A DNA stretch of 64,000 bases from an uncultured Ruminococcus sp. (lineage in GTDB: Bacteria; Bacillota; Clostridia; Oscillospirales; Ruminococcaceae): NCBI GenBank assembly GCA_902787365.1, contig CADAGC010000035.1, positions 1 to 64,000 on the forward strand, read 5' to 3'. The position numbers and the translations under genes are program-made. The stretch's first letter is position 1. Each line of letters starts with the position of its first letter. Positions 17,578 to 24,885 of this stretch are shown here, in pieces. Under the pieces are notes generated by a model. It was given only the letters and a program-made list of their open reading frames with translations. It was not told the origin of the DNA and searched no databases.

Positions 17578-19467
17578 TTACTCAGCGTCTGTAAAGTCAG
17601 CGTCGATTACGTCGTCGCCGGCCTTGGAAGATGCGCCGTTGTCAGCTGCACCTGCGCCTGCGCCTGCATTGAAGCCGCCGCCGAAGTCTGCGCCGTTAAA
17701 GCCGCCTGCACCGGGCTGACCCTGTGCAGCACCTGCTGCCTGATAGATCCTTGTTGCAACGGGTGTGAATGCGTCTTCAAGCTCTTTCTGCTTAGCCTTG
17801 ATAGCTTCGAGGTCTGTGCCCTTGAGAGCTTCCTTGAGTGCGTCTATCTTAGCAGTTACAGAAGCCTTCTCGTCAGCTGTTACCTTGTCGCCGAACTCGC
17901 CCAGAGCCTTCTCCATCTGGAAGCACATCTGGTCTGCCTGATTTCTTGTGTCAACTTCCTCTTTCTTCTTAGCGTCCTCAGCTGCGAAAGCCTCAGCTTC
18001 CTTAACAGCCTTGTCGATGTCCTCCTTGGACATATTTGTGGAAGAAGTGATCGTGATGTTCTGCTCCTTGCCTGTGCCTAAGTCCTTAGCGGAAACGTGA
18101 ACGATGCCGTTAGCGTCGATATCGAATGTTACCTCTATCTGGGGTATGCCACGGGGAGCAGGAGCGATGCCGTCAAGACGGAACATACCGAGCTGCTTGT
18201 TGTCTCTTGCAAACTCTCTCTCGCCCTGTAATACGTTGATGTCAACAGCCGACTGGTTGTCAGCAGCAGTCGAGAATATCTGTGATTTCTTGGTAGGGAT
18301 CGTTGTGTTTCTCTCGATTATCTTTGTGCAGATACCGCCCATTGTTTCAAGGCCGAGAGAAAGGGGTGTTACGTCGAGGAGGAGCAGACCGTCCTTAACA
18401 TCGCCGTGTAAAACGCCGCCCTGATATGCAGCACCGAGAGCTACGCACTCATCGGGGTTGATGCCCTTGAAAGGCTCCTTGCCGAGGAACTTCTTAACAG
18501 CTTCCTGAACTGCGGGTATTCTTGAAGAACCGCCGACCATAAGAACTTTCTGAAGATCGGAAGCCGAAAGACCCGAATCCTGTAATGCCTGACGAACAGG
18601 GCCCATTGTAGCTTCTACAAGGTCAGCTGTCATCTCGTTGAACTTAGCCTGTGTAAGTGTCATCTCTAAGTGCTTGGGGCCTGTTGCATCAGCTGTGATG
18701 AACGGAAGTGAGATAGCAGAAGAAGGTGTGCTTGACAGCTCTATCTTTGTCTTCTCAGCAGCTTCTTTGAGTCTCTGCATAGCCATCTTGTCGCCCGAAA
18801 GGTCAACGCCCTCAGCCTTCTTGAACTCGTCAACCATCCAGTCGATTATTCTCTGGTCGAAGTCATCGCCGCCAAGTCTGTTGTTACCTGCTGTAGCAAG
18901 AACTTCTGTTACGCCGTCGCCCATTTCGATGATAGATACATCGAATGTACCGCCGCCGAGGTCGTAAACCATGACCTTCTGGTCTTCTTCCTTGTCGATA
19001 CCGTAAGAAAGAGCAGCAGCTGTAGGCTCGTTGATTATTCTCTTTACGTTAAGGCCTGCTATCTGGCCTGCGTCCTTAGTTGCCTGACGCTGTGAGTCTG
19101 TGAAGTATGCAGGAACTGTGATAACTGCGTCAGTTACCTTCTCGCCGAGGTAAGCTTCTGCGTCAGCCTTTAACTTCTGGAGTATCATAGCGGATATCTC
19201 CTGAGGAGTGTATTCCTTGCCGCCCATTTTAGCCTTGTAGTCAGAGCCCATGTGTCTCTTGATAGAGATTACTGTGTTGTCAAAGTTTGTTACAGCCTGT
19301 CTCTTTGCTACCTGACCTACCAGTCTGTCACCCGACTTTGAAACGCCGACTACGGAAGGTGTTGTTCTTGCGCCCTCGCTGTTAGGGATAACGACAGCCT
19401 CGCCGCCCTCCATAACTGCTACGCAGGAGTTTGTTGTACCTAAGTCTATACCGATTATTTTGCTCAT
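17578..19467 (-). CDS. dnaK: Chaperone DnaK (Hsp70)
   Basis: The 629-residue Hsp70 has the nucleotide-binding domain at residues 1-375. Its signatures are [31 protein letters not shown] and [15 protein letters not shown]. The [18 protein letters not shown] strand lies in the substrate-binding domain, and the lid is followed by a Gly/Ala-rich tail ending [12 protein letters not shown]. It folds and protects proteins in an ATP cycle with DnaJ and GrpE. GAAAGGAAG precedes the ATG. It is the third gene of the operon, and a repeat copy separates it from grpE. Confidence 0.98.
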   Translation of the reverse strand: MSKIIGIDLGTTNSCVAVMEGGEAVVIPNSEGARTTPSVVGVSKSGDRLVGQVAKRQAVTNFDNTVISIKRHMGSDYKAKMGGKEYTPQEISAMILQKLKADAEAYLGEKVTDAVITVPAYFTDSQRQATKDAGQIAGLNVKRIINEPTAAALSYGIDKEEDQKVMVYDLGGGTFDVSIIEMGDGVTEVLATAGNNRLGGDDFDQRIIDWMVDEFKKAEGVDLSGDKMAMQRLKEAAEKTKIELSSTPSSAISLPFITADATGPKHLEMTLTQAKFNEMTADLVEATMGPVRQALQDSGLSASDLQKVLMVGGSSRIPAVQEAVKKFLGKEPFKGINPDECVALGAAYQGGVLHGDVKDGLLLLDVTPLSLGLETMGGICTKIIERNTTIPTKKSQIFSTAADNQSAVDINVLQGEREFARDNKQLGMFRLDGIAPAPRGIPQIEVTFDIDANGIVHVSAKDLGTGKEQNITITSSTNMSKEDIDKAVKEAEAFAAEDAKKKEEVDTRNQADQMCFQMEKALGEFGDKVTADEKASVTAKIDALKEALKGTDLEAIKAKQKELEDAFTPVATRIYQAAGAAQGQPGAGGFNGADFGGGFNAGAGAGAADNGASSKAGDDVIDADFTDAE

Positions 19468-19528
19468 AGTAAATCTTCCTTTCTTAACTTTTCTTTTTAT
19501 AACAATTGATATTGTTTACTGTGTTGGA

Positions 19529-19627
19529 ACCCCTCCACCACTGCCGCTCGGAAAAACCTGTGTGCGTCCTTACCGCACTGATATGCCTCCCCTGAAAGGG
19601 GAGGTGCCCCGAAGGGGCGGAGGGGTC
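19529..19627. repeat. CCTCCCC palindromic repeat, copy C2, inside the heat-shock operon
   Basis: AACCCCTCCACC and GGCGGAGGGGTC are the inverted ends, with CCTCCCCTGAAAGGGGAGG inside. It occupies the grpE-dnaK gap and will be a stable hairpin in the polycistronic mRNA. Confidence 0.8.
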
Positions 19628-19630
19628 ATA

Positions 19631-20191
19631 TTATACGTTAGCTACTATAACCACCGCCGGTCTTACGACCTTATCGCCTATGGTGTAGCCGTTTTGCAGC
19701 ACCTGTGCTACTGTGTTTTCGCCAAGCTCGTCGTTCTCGACTGTGCTCACAGCGGTTGCGAAGTTGGGGTCAAATTCCTTGCCCTCTAACTCCATGGGCT
19801 TGACACCCAGCTTTGTGAGTGCGTCGCCGAACTGCTTGTATATCATCTCGATGCCCTTTTTAAAGGTATCGTCCGAGCACTCTGCCGCAAGGGCACGCTC
19901 GAAGTTGTCTATCATCGGCAGTATCTCGCTCACCGCTGATGCCTTTACGTTGTCGGTAAGCTCTAATCTCTCCTTGGCCGAGCGCTTTCTGAAATTGTCA
20001 TACTCAGCCATGAGCCGCAGGTATTTGTCCTTCTGGTCAGCAAGCTCTGCTTCAAGCTTCTGCTCAGGAGTAAGCTCCTCCTCGGGGGCTGCGTCCTCTG
20101 TCCCAGCCTGCTCTGTGTCTGCTGCCTGCTCCTCGGTCTGTTCTGCCTGTTCCTCCTCGGCCTGCTGCTCTAATATCTCCTCTTCTGTCAC
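19631..20191 (-). CDS. grpE: Nucleotide exchange factor GrpE
   Basis: The 186-residue protein has an acidic N-terminal tail very rich in Glu and Gln (about residues 1-55), then the long coiled coil (LADQKDKYLRLMAEYDNFRKR) and the beta-wing (KGIEMIYKQF, VKPMELEGKEFDPNFATAVS). It releases ADP from DnaK. I take GTG at 20191, after AAAGGACGG; an alternative ATG at 20239 would overlap the hrcA end and add a basic leader (MKLKKRKKGRN) unlike other GrpE proteins. Confidence 0.92.
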   Translation of the reverse strand: MTEEEILEQQAEEEQAEQTEEQAADTEQAGTEDAAPEEELTPEQKLEAELADQKDKYLRLMAEYDNFRKRSAKERLELTDNVKASAVSEILPMIDNFERALAAECSDDTFKKGIEMIYKQFGDALTKLGVKPMELEGKEFDPNFATAVSTVENDELGENTVAQVLQNGYTIGDKVVRPAVVIVANV

Positions 20192-20219
20192 GTTTGCGTT
20201 CCGTCCTTTCTTTCTTTTT

Positions 20220-21245
20220 TTAAGTTTCATCATCGTCATCTTCTTTTGCTATCATACGTGTTATCCTGTCTGCGAAATATTCAAGATAGGGTATGAACTT
20301 TGCATAATCTATCCTCATAGGGCCTATAAGCCCGAGTGATCCGTAGCTGACGCCGTTTTTCTCTATCGGTGCGGTGATTATGCTTGAATTGTGTATCACA
20401 AAGCCCCCGTCTTCGGGCGAGAAATGAACTTTCAGCCCGCTGAAGCTCTCATTCAAAAAGCGCTTTATCTCGTCGTTCTGGTTGTCAAGGAAAGTGATTA
20501 TCTCGTTCTGGTCAAAGTCCTTGCAGGTGAGCAGGTTTTTCTGCCCCTCGACCCTTACCGAGTGCGAGCTCATCTCCTGCGACATATTCATAAGCGCCGA
20601 AACTATCGGCGAGAGGCTCATCATATATGTTCCCATAGCCTCGCTCAGCTTTTCAAAGAACTCGTCCGACAGCTCGTCAACGGCTATTCCCTCTAAGTTC
20701 TCCTTTGCAAAGTCCTCAAAGAACTTAAGCTGCTCGTTTGTGAGGTCAAACTGCAAGCGGCATACCTTGTTTTTTATCGAGCCATTTGAGGTTATCATAA
20801 GGATAACGTACATTCTCTTGCCCGTGGGTATGACCTCGACCTTTGATATGAGCGAGAACTTAGGCGCTGTGCTTGCAACTACTGCGGCGCACTTTGTAAG
20901 CTCTGCCAAAGCGTGTGAAGCGCTTTCAAACATCTCGTCATCGCTGTTGTAAACGCCCGTTTCGGGGAAAAGCTCATCAATTCGTGCCTTGTCGGCATCT
21001 GATATGGCGTTTCTCTCCATAAGGCTGTCAACATAGAGCCTGTAGCCCTCGTAGGTGGGCACACGCCCTGCCGAGGTGTGGGGCTGCTCGAGGTAGCCCT
21101 GCTTTTCAAGCTCGGCCATTTCGTTTCTTATGGTGGCTGACGAGGCATTGACGTGGTTCATTATCGTCTTGCTGCCCACAGGCTCGCCCGTGACGATATA
21201 TTCGTCAACGACCGCCGCAAGAATCTTAAGCTTTCTGCCGTCCAT
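20220..21245 (-). CDS. hrcA: Heat-inducible transcription repressor HrcA
   Basis: The 341-residue repressor has the N-terminal winged helix (RKLKILAAVVDEYIVTGEPVGS, then SSATIRNEMAELEKQGYLEQPHTSAGRVPT) and the GAF-like effector domain. It ends with GSLGLIGPMRIDYAKFIPYLEYF. HrcA binds CIRCE operators and represses this operon until stress titrates GroEL away. It leads the operon and two overlapping CIRCE arms lie directly upstream, so it is autoregulated. The start at 21245 follows AGGTGAGG; a GTG nine bases upstream is possible. Confidence 0.96.
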   Translation of the reverse strand: MDGRKLKILAAVVDEYIVTGEPVGSKTIMNHVNASSATIRNEMAELEKQGYLEQPHTSAGRVPTYEGYRLYVDSLMERNAISDADKARIDELFPETGVYNSDDEMFESASHALAELTKCAAVVASTAPKFSLISKVEVIPTGKRMYVILMITSNGSIKNKVCRLQFDLTNEQLKFFEDFAKENLEGIAVDELSDEFFEKLSEAMGTYMMSLSPIVSALMNMSQEMSSHSVRVEGQKNLLTCKDFDQNEIITFLDNQNDEIKRFLNESFSGLKVHFSPEDGGFVIHNSSIITAPIEKNGVSYGSLGLIGPMRIDYAKFIPYLEYFADRITRMIAKEDDDDET

Positions 21246-21264
21246 ACGCCTCACCTGCTCCCTT

Positions 21265-21314
21265 TTAGCACTTTAGCCTTTCAAGTGTTAGCACTCATTC
21301 TCCCCGAGTGCTAA
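21265..21314 (-). promoter_or_regulatory. Overlapping CIRCE operators of the hrcA operon
   Basis: A perfect CIRCE, TTAGCACTC-N9-GAGTGCTAA, occupies 21288-21314. A second, degenerate one, TTAGCACTT-N9-AAGTGTTAG, occupies 21265-21291. Its right arm runs into the left arm of the first. Confidence 0.92.
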
Positions 21315-21318
21315 ATAT

Positions 21319-21347
21319 AGTATAACCCTTTTTGAGCAAAAAATCAA
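21319..21347 (-). promoter_or_regulatory. Sigma-A promoter of hrcA-grpE-dnaK-dnaJ
   Basis: On the minus strand TTGATT (21347-21342) and TATACT (21324-21319) are 17 bases apart. The CIRCE site begins just downstream, over the transcription start. Confidence 0.8.
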
Positions 21348-21465
21348 GAGGGTGAGGGCAAATTCTCCGACAAATAATGAACAAAAAACGCCCCGATATT
21401 TATGCACCCTGCACAAATGCCCCCTATCCACCGCACAAAGCCCCCGAACAGATACAAAAAACGAC

Positions 21466-21494
21466 TTGACAAGTGCCTTAAAACATGGTATAAT
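21466..21494 (+). promoter_or_regulatory. Promoter of the first tRNA-Thr gene
   Basis: TTGACA at 21466 and TATAAT at 21489 have a 17-base spacer, ending 39 bases before the tRNA. Confidence 0.85.
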
Positions 21495-21533
21495 ATCATA
21501 GTTGCAAAAATGCTTGTGTAGTATTGCATAATT

Positions 21534-21606
21534 GCTTGTGTAGCACAGTTGGTAGTGCAGCTCATTCGTAATGAGCAGGTCGCAGGTTCGAGTCCCGTCA
21601 CAAGCT
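21534..21606 (+). tRNA. tRNA-Thr (CGT), copy 1
   Basis: The 73-base cloverleaf has acceptor arms GCTTGTG / CACAAGC and anticodon CGT in the loop of CTCAT-TCGTAAT-GAG. The T arm is GCAGGTTCGAGTCCCGTC. The discriminator is T and an encoded CCA follows at 21607-21609. Confidence 0.95.
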
Positions 21607-21640
21607 CCAAGAAAAAAAGGCCTTTGGCGTAGTCTTTTTT

Positions 21641-21751
21641 ATGTAGCACAGTTGTGTAGTCTGTGTCAGCAAGCTGACACCGCTAATTCGTAGGTGCGAG
21701 CCACGCTCGCACCGTGCAGAGTCGCAGGTTCGAGTCCCGTCACATGCTCCA
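21641..21751 (+). pseudogene. tRNA-Thr remnant broken by two hairpins
   Basis: The pieces TGTAGCACAGTT, CGCTAATTCGTA and GTCGCAGGTTCGAGTCCCGTCACATGCTCCA come from tRNA-Thr. They are separated by the perfect hairpins GTGTCAGCAAGCTGACAC and GGTGCGAGCCACGCTCGCACC. The cloverleaf is destroyed. Confidence 0.8.
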
Positions 21752-21787
21752 AAGTCCTCACAGAAGTGGGGACTTTTTTATTGTAGG

Positions 21788-21852
21788 GGGCTCAGTTGTG
21801 TAGTCTGTGTCAGTAAGCTGACACCGCTCATTCGTAATGAGCAGGTCGCTTT
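21788..21852 (+). pseudogene. Second tRNA-Thr remnant with hairpin insertion
   Basis: CTCAGTTGTGTAGTCT, then the hairpin GTGTCAGTAAGCTGACAC, then CGCTCATTCGTAATGAGCAGGTCGC. The sequence stops before the T arm and is not a complete tRNA. Confidence 0.75.
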
Positions 21853-21873
21853 TGTATTTTTATATAGAATAAT

Positions 21874-21946
21874 GCTTGTGTAGCACAGTTGGTAGTGCAG
21901 CTCATTCGTAATGAGCAGGTCGCAGGTTCGAGTCCCGTCACAAGCT
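21874..21946 (+). tRNA. tRNA-Thr (CGT), copy 2
   Basis: It is identical to the copy at 21534 over the whole cloverleaf and CCA. The following 22 bases (through the GGCCTTTGGCGTA block) are also the same, which marks a recent local duplication. Confidence 0.95.
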
Positions 21947-21971
21947 CCAAGAAAAAAAGGCCTTTGGCGTA

Positions 21972-22020
21972 TCTGTTCGCACCATGCAGAGTCGCAGGTT
22001 CGAGTCCCGTCACAAGCTCC
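21972..22020 (+). pseudogene. Third tRNA-Thr remnant (3' half)
   Basis: Half of a hairpin (TGTTCGCACC) is joined to GTCGCAGGTTCGAGTCCCGTCACAAGCTCC. The 5' half of the tRNA is missing here; a matching piece (GACACCGCTAATTCG with a GTGCGAAC hairpin) lies at about 22859-22898, on the other side of the SUKH cassette. Confidence 0.7.
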
Positions 22021-22148
22021 GGCAGGGGCAAGCCCCTGCACCGATACCCTCGCCCTTTAAGACGGATACCCATATAGAAGTTTTGCCCCCAAGCGTTTAT
22101 GCGCTCAGGGGCATTATATTTTATACGGTTGCTAAGCTAAATCAGAAT

Positions 22149-22663
22149 TCAGGTTATTCTACTTGACAATTTTGTATAGAATTCTTCGATATCTTTTGCA
22201 AAAATCCCATATGGGTTTTCTTCATATACTTCAAAATGCCCATACCCCGGATCATTCCATTCTATTGAGCCGGTATCATTATTGAACAATAACAAGAAAT
22301 CATCTCCGACTTCTGTAAAGAATGATCCGATCATTGCTCGTTTGCCCATATTAAAACCACCTGTCCATTTAAAAAACGCATCCTGAATAAAAGAGATATC
22401 ATCTTGCTGTGCGCATAATGGGTATAGTTCAGGTCCACACTCTGGTCGGGGACATGAGGAACGTGCGCCGTGGGCTCGTTGAACAGCTCCACAAAACATG
22501 CTCCTCGAATACATCTTTCTTTGTCACATCTCATTCTTGAATAAAAATCCTTAAGTCCATCATGAATACGAAATCCAAGAACTGATTCAACCAGGTTCCA
22601 ATTGATTTGTATCGTTGCTGTTGGTGTGTTCACAAAATCCTCAATTGAAATCACACATATCAC
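22149..22663 (-). pseudogene. SUKH (SMI1/KNR4) family immunity protein, frameshifted
   Basis: The N-terminal frame reads IEDFVNTPTATIQINWNLVE and LGFRIHDGLKDFYSRM, the W..(V/I)E..LG...L..FY pattern that opens SUKH domains. The C-terminal part lies in another frame: FFTEVGDDFLLLFNNDTGSI, EWNDPGYGHFEVYEENPYGIF and AKDIEEFYTKL. This is the typical SUKH end. The frame changes between about 22400 and 22500. SUKH proteins neutralise nuclease and other toxins of polymorphic or contact-dependent systems; no toxin gene is near. The start is GTG near 22663 or the GTG at 22654. Base composition is more A/T-rich than neighbouring genes. Confidence 0.75.
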
Positions 22664-22692
22664 CTACTAAATTCCGATTTTTGTCAGTAATA

Positions 22693-22721
22693 ATTATAGC
22701 ATTACATAGCCGCACTGTCAA
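22693..22721 (-). promoter_or_regulatory. Promoter of cassette 1
   Basis: On the minus strand TTGACA (22721-22716) and TATAAT (22698-22693) have a 17-base spacer. The sequence around them matches the promoter of the cassette at 33518, including CTATTGACAG and ATAATTATTAC. Confidence 0.88.
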
Positions 22722-22948
22722 TAGAAACGCCATAGTACTTCTGACTGTAGATCAGAAATACTTACGCTTAAAACTGCTATATGAGAATCTTTCTTACTGT
22801 GGCGGGGTTTTTCATTTTGTTTGGCTCGGGGCAGACAATGTCATAAATCGTGGTAGTATGACACCGCTAATTCGCCCGTGCGAACAGAGTTCGCACCCCG
22901 GGGCGGTTTTTCTTTGCATTTTCACCGCATATCCGCCATTTCAAACAC

Positions 22949-22978
22949 TTGACAAAATACTAACAATTGTTGTATAAT
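22949..22978 (+). promoter_or_regulatory. Promoter of the sodium channel gene
   Basis: TTGACA at 22949-22954 and TATAAT at 22973-22978 have an 18-base spacer, 39 bases before the ATG. Confidence 0.8.
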
Positions 22979-23017
22979 AATAATGGTTTGTACTCACGCA
23001 GATAAAGGGAGAGAGAA

Positions 23018-23848
23018 ATGGAAAAACTAAAGAGCTTTGTTGAAGGCAAGGCGTTTCAGGGCACTATCCTTGCCGTAATAATCATAAATTCCGTGATACT
23101 CGGCTTGCAGACCTCGCAGACAGTTACGGCGTCAATAGGCGATGTGCTCGAAGTGGCTGATAATATCTGCCTTGGCATATTCATAATAGAAATGCTGCTA
23201 AAAATGGCCGCATATAAGTTCGTAGGCTATTTTAAAAGCGGCTGGAACTGGTTTGATTTCATTATTATAATAACTTCGGTGCTCTCAGGCCTTGTGGTGC
23301 TCTCGTCTTTGAGAATACTGCGAGTTTTCAGAGTGTTCCGCTCACTTAAGGGACTTAGGGGCTTTAAAATGGTAAGCTCTCTTCGCCCGCTGCAGATCAT
23401 CATCGCCGCTATCGGCAGGTCGCTCCCGGGTATATCGTGGACGGCGCTGCTGCTTGCAATAATCTACTACATCTTCTCGATCATCGGCGTCACCCAGTTC
23501 GGTGAGGCGTTCCCCGACTGGTTCGGCACTATACCGAGGGCTATGTATACCCTCTTCCAGGTAATGACCCTCGAAAGCTGGTCAATGGGCATCAGCCGCC
23601 CCGTTATGGAGGAGTTCACCTATGCGTGGGCTTACTTCGTGCCGTTCGTGCTGATATCCTCATTCGTGATGATGAACGTTGTGGTAGGTATCGTGGTAAA
23701 CGCTATCAGCGAGGTAGCCGAGATGAACAAGAAAGAAGACCACGAGGAAAACGGTACTGCCGACATCAAGGCAGAGATAGACGCCGTGAGAGAACACCTA
23801 GCCCGGCTCGAATCGCTGCTTGAAAAGCAAGGGAGCGAAAACAGTTAA
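23018..23848 (+). CDS. Bacterial voltage-gated sodium channel (NaChBac/NavAb type)
   Basis: The 276-residue protein has the six-helix layout of a single-domain BacNav subunit that forms homotetramers. S1-S3 lie in about residues 15-95. S4 carries regularly spaced arginines (LRILRVFRVFRSLKGLRGFK). S5 and S6 flank a pore loop with TLESWSMG, the selectivity sequence also known in NavAb. The last about 40 residues are charged and predicted to form the coiled-coil tail (IDAVREHLARLESLLEKQ). The gene has its own promoter and a GGAGAGAG site. In an anaerobe it may couple sodium entry to motility or pH control; that is inference. Confidence 0.93.
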   Translation: MEKLKSFVEGKAFQGTILAVIIINSVILGLQTSQTVTASIGDVLEVADNICLGIFIIEMLLKMAAYKFVGYFKSGWNWFDFIIIITSVLSGLVVLSSLRILRVFRVFRSLKGLRGFKMVSSLRPLQIIIAAIGRSLPGISWTALLLAIIYYIFSIIGVTQFGEAFPDWFGTIPRAMYTLFQVMTLESWSMGISRPVMEEFTYAWAYFVPFVLISSFVMMNVVVGIVVNAISEVAEMNKKEDHEENGTADIKAEIDAVREHLARLESLLEKQGSENS

Positions 23849-23854
23849 CAGTTT

Positions 23855-24025
23855 ACAGTTAAAAGTTTAGGTGCGGCTGCGCCGACATTTGATTCAACGC
23901 AGCCAATCCGCCCATATCGGGCTGTTTGAACGGCGGTTTCGCCTATATTTTCAATAATGTAAGGTAACAAGGCCGAATGGCCATAAGTCGCCAAAGGCGA
24001 CACAATAATTATGCATTATGCATTC
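23855..24025. repeat. Hairpin cluster with heptamer right half (E12)
   Basis: The region after the channel gene holds several hairpins (GTGCGGCTGCGCCGAC; CGCCCATATCGGGC; GGCCGAATGGCC; GTCGCCAAAGGCGAC), then ACAATAATT and ATGCATT units. It fills most of the 230-base gap between the two membrane-protein genes. Confidence 0.75.
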
Positions 24026-24078
24026 TGTACGTGCATTGTGCATTGCAAAAGAAAAAATTATAAACGGAGGAAATAATT

Positions 24079-24807
24079 ATGGCAGAAGAAAACAAAGAGA
24101 TCAAACAGACAAATGAGGCAGCAAAGGAAAAGAAATCATTCCTGAGCGAGAATATGATCGAGATACTCGTGGCTATATTCTTAGGCGTTACGGCGCTGCT
24201 CACGGCGTGGGCTTCGTGGATAGGCTCGCTGCACGGCGGCAATCAGGCGACTAACTACACCAAGAGCAACAACCTCGCAGCAGAGGGCAACTCGGAGTAT
24301 AACGCAGGTATGCAGCTCTACACATCAGACCTTATGACATGGAACACTATCGTTGACTACACCTTTGAGCTTGACCTTGCACAGGCAAGAGGCGACACAG
24401 ACGCTGCCGAGCTTATCCAGGAGAAGATAGACCACTACATCGAGCAGAACGGCAGCGAGATACTCGTTGACGCCGCTGAGAAGATGGACGACAACACCAA
24501 CTCGCCTTTTGAGGTAGAGGGTATGATGGATAAGTACACCGAGGATTCCGAAGCGCTGCTCGCAGAGTCGCAGCAGCTTCTTGAAGAGGGTCAGAGCGAC
24601 AACGCCCACGGCGATGCTTACAACCTCGTAAGCGTTATCTACTCGGTAGTGCTGTTTATGCTCGGTATCGTCGGCATATTCAAAAAGCTCCCCTGCCGCT
24701 TCGTGGTGCTTATAATCGCAGTAGTAGGCCTTGGCCTTGCAACGGCTTATATGCTCACTATACCGCTTCCCACAGGCTTCGATCTCGCAAGCTACTTCAA
24801 AAAGTAA
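24079..24807 (+). CDS. Membrane protein of unknown function
   Basis: This is a 242-residue protein with one transmembrane helix near residues 28-50 (MIEILVAIFLGVTALLTAWAS) and two near the C-terminus (SVIYSVVLFMLGIVGIF; FVVLIIAVVGLGLATAYML). The roughly 130-residue middle is hydrophilic, acidic and helical (for example SEALLAESQQLLEEGQ). It resembles small DUF4337-like membrane proteins, but I am not sure. GGAGGAAATAATT precedes the ATG. A bidirectional terminator follows. No function can be given. Confidence 0.75.
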   Translation: MAEENKEIKQTNEAAKEKKSFLSENMIEILVAIFLGVTALLTAWASWIGSLHGGNQATNYTKSNNLAAEGNSEYNAGMQLYTSDLMTWNTIVDYTFELDLAQARGDTDAAELIQEKIDHYIEQNGSEILVDAAEKMDDNTNSPFEVEGMMDKYTEDSEALLAESQQLLEEGQSDNAHGDAYNLVSVIYSVVLFMLGIVGIFKKLPCRFVVLIIAVVGLGLATAYMLTIPLPTGFDLASYFKK

Positions 24808-24827
24808 GCATAATAACATACACAAAA

Positions 24828-24866
24828 AAGCAGAGCTGTGTAAAAACAGCCCTGCTTTATTTTTTT
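24828..24866. terminator. Bidirectional terminator between converging genes
   Basis: AAAAAAGCAGAGCTGT / ACAGCCCTGCTTT forms a stem with A runs before and T runs after it. It serves the membrane-protein gene and the minus-strand GGDEF gene. Confidence 0.88.
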
Positions 24867-24885
24867 ATAAGTAACGAGCCGCCCG

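Larger units (their letters stand above)
22045..22806 (-). mobile_element. Immunity-gene cassette 1 (minus strand)
   Basis: The element runs from an outer arm on the left (CATATAGAAGTTTTGCCCC at 22071-22089) to one on the right (AAAACTGCTATATGAG at 22770-22785), in inverted orientation. Read on the minus strand it holds an end repeat, GTCAGAAGTACTATGGCG, a consensus promoter, a SUKH gene and a GCCCC/GGGGC hairpin. All of these are shared with the cassette at 33518. Outer borders are approximate because the arms degenerate outward. Confidence 0.75.

Noticed and set aside
20192..20239. Earlier ATG for grpE overlapping hrcA
   Set aside because: It would add a basic N-terminus unlike GrpE and has no ribosome binding site; GTG at 20191 is better.
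21641..21751. Functional tRNA
   Set aside because: Two hairpins interrupt the D and anticodon arms, so no cloverleaf forms.
21344..22073. Peptides with LVTGLEPATCSLRMSCTTNCAT-like sequence on the minus strand
   Set aside because: They are antisense translations of the tRNA-Thr copies and remnants, a known annotation artefact.
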